In this document: positions 4,477 through 5,577 of the stretch, one piece after another
Numbering within the stretch: the stretch's first letter is position 1
How the letters are laid out: every line of letters starts with the position of its first letter
NCBI GenBank assembly: GCA_934462945.1
Contig: CAKSJF010000104.1
Location: forward strand, 1-5,577
DNA from: an uncultured Clostridia bacterium
Lineage (GTDB): Bacteria; Bacillota; Clostridia; UBA1381
Reading direction: 5' to 3'
DNA length: 5,577 nucleotides
Position numbers and translations under genes: made by a program
The notes under the pieces: model-generated
What the model was told of the DNA's origin: nothing
Databases searched by the model: none
The model's input: only the letters and a program-made list of their open reading frames with translations

Positions 4477-5494
4477 AAAAGAAAGCGTTTAATTTGTCCG
4501 CAGTTTGCTGTTTGCGCTTGTCTCTGATGTGGGTATATACCGAGCGTGTCAAATTAATGTCGGAATGCCCCATCAGTTCCTGTGCGTCCTTTAAATCAAT
4601 ATTCGCTTCGAATAGCATAGTAGCAAATCCGTGCCGCAATTGATGTGCCGTAATCTCTAAACCGTACTGCTTGCAATATGATTTCCAACGCTTATCAAAC
4701 GCGCCCTTTGTCAGCGGTCGTTTTCCATCGCCGTCCATAGAAAACAGAAATCCGGAAAAGTGTTTCGGAAGCACATTTTTTAACCGGTTCAATAAAATAA
4801 TATCCCGGTGTGCCGCTTCTGATTTCAAGACATCCTCAAACACAGGTCTGTTTCCGTCATGAATTACATGGTTTCTTATTTTGATAATGTTGTTTTTGTA
4901 GTCAATGTCCTCTCGTCTAATTGCTAAAGCTTCCGATTTCCGACACCCGGTATAAAGCAAGAAAAACGGCAATAATGCAAACCCATCCCAATGAGATGAT
5001 ACAATGTCCAGCTCTCTTGAAGTTGGAAGTTCTCTTTTTGTCTTAGTCAGTCCTTTCGGTAATCTTACAGAACTGACCGGATTTGATGTTACGTATCCAT
5101 GCAGTACAGCATGATCAAAAATCATGTTCAGAATAGACTTGTGATTTGCAACAGTTTTTTGACCATACTTTAAACTGTGCAAAAACACATCCACATCGCG
5201 CGCCGTAACGTCTTTGATGGCTTGATCTGAAAAATAATCTGTTATTCTTTCATATGCCTTTTTTATTGACTTGTTGTATGTAATTTCCGGTATATCTTCC
5301 CTATAGATCGAATCCCATTCATCCGCAACCTCAATAAATTCAGCTCCGCGCTCCTGTTTCTCCTTGTACGCTAATAACTGCCGCTCTACATCCTTAATGG
5401 CTTTCTTCTCCGTTGTCTCACGACTGTAAAAGCAAATTCTTTTTCCGTCAACAGTAATCGCTCTCTGCCAACGTCCGTCACTTCTCTGTTTCAT
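4472..5494 (-). CDS. Tyrosine site-specific recombinase (phage/ICE integrase)
   Basis: The product cuts and rejoins DNA at attachment sites through a covalent phosphotyrosine bond, integrating or excising a mobile element. From the ATG at 5494 it is 340 residues. An N-terminal arm-binding-type segment (MKQRSDGRWQRAITVDGKR) is followed by a SAM-like core-binding domain at about 56-143 and a C-terminal catalytic domain. All catalytic residues are visible: Arg185 in TGCRKSE, Lys224 in LKSEAAHR, His284 and Arg287 in HQLRH, His310 in GHSDI, and the nucleophile Tyr320 in SVYTHI. The frame is open to an ATG at 5545 (357 residues). I prefer 5494 because the extra 17 residues are hydrophobic, unlike the family, and overlap a repeat-rich control region; neither start has a clear ribosome site. 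The gene is by eye more A+T-rich than rhaB and points at the tRNA operon, as expected for an element integrated there. Its targets and partner genes are not in view. Confidence 0.93.
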   Translation of the reverse strand: MKQRSDGRWQRAITVDGKRICFYSRETTEKKAIKDVERQLLAYKEKQERGAEFIEVADEWDSIYREDIPEITYNKSIKKAYERITDYFSDQAIKDVTARDVDVFLHSLKYGQKTVANHKSILNMIFDHAVLHGYVTSNPVSSVRLPKGLTKTKRELPTSRELDIVSSHWDGFALLPFFLLYTGCRKSEALAIRREDIDYKNNIIKIRNHVIHDGNRPVFEDVLKSEAAHRDIILLNRLKNVLPKHFSGFLFSMDGDGKRPLTKGAFDKRWKSYCKQYGLEITAHQLRHGFATMLFEANIDLKDAQELMGHSDINLTRSVYTHIRDKRKQQTADKLNAFFF

Positions 5495-5515
5495 AAAAAT
5501 TGCGTAAATTTTCAA

Positions 5516-5571
5516 AGTAAATGCAACCACATCTAAAAGCTGCATTTACTACGAAAAACAAGTTGCATTTA
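5516..5571. repeat. Three copies of a TAAATGCA element upstream of the integrase
   Basis: AGTAAATGCA (5516-5525) and TGCATTTACT (5541-5550) form a perfect 10-bp inverted repeat with a 15-nt gap. A third copy, GTTGCATTTA (5562-5571), is the exact reverse complement of TAAATGCAAC at 5518-5527 and lies in direct orientation to the second. The cluster sits where the integrase promoter should be. It could be operators for a repressor or binding sites for an excisionase or the integrase. No clear -35/-10 pair could be assigned. Confidence 0.6.
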
Positions 5572-5577
5572 GTTTAA

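Noticed and set aside
4671..4862. 63-codon plus-strand frame inside the integrase gene
   Set aside because: It is antisense to the catalytic domain and has no ribosome site or motif.

Overview
The window looks like the chromosome of an endospore-forming Clostridia member, probably a Lachnospiraceae-type gut anaerobe. The evidence is two sporulation genes (an spmA homologue and a SPOCS/LysM protein resembling clostridial SipL), strong AGGAG-type ribosome sites, consensus SigA promoters, CCA-encoding tRNA genes and U-rich intrinsic terminators. The family-level placement is inference from gene content and sequence style; no marker gene for it is present.

Layout. Positions 1-100 hold a leader with a possible SigE -10 box, a 14-bp palindrome and a hairpin preceded by GTAG that resembles a REP element. 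The spmA gene follows (101-721, +), then rhaB for rhamnulokinase (789-2270, +). rhaB has its own perfect TTGACA-17-TATAAT promoter overlapping the spmA stop codon, and a strong terminator. Next is the three-repeat SPOCS plus LysM protein (2356-3909, +), for which a SigE-like promoter appears to be nested inside the rhaB terminator, then a long terminator. A second perfect SigA promoter with an A/T-rich upstream tract drives three tRNA genes, Ser(CGA), Pro(CGG) and Pro(GGG) (4096-4348), closed by a 13-bp-stem terminator. The rest is a tyrosine recombinase gene on the minus strand (coding end at 4472, start near 5494 or 5545), facing the tRNA cluster.

How the parts relate. spmA and the SipL-like gene belong to sporulation, in cortex maturation and in anchoring coat to the forespore surface, and both may be read by mother-cell SigE. 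rhaB is an isolated rhamnose catabolic gene transcribed separately between them. The tRNA operon is housekeeping. The integrase pointing at the tRNA operon suggests that a prophage or integrative element begins just after the tRNAs and runs off the right edge; its partner genes and far attachment site are outside the window. I found no clearly new biological system. The more interesting items are the promoter-inside-terminator arrangement, the REP-like hairpin, and the repeat clusters at both ends of the integrase gene.
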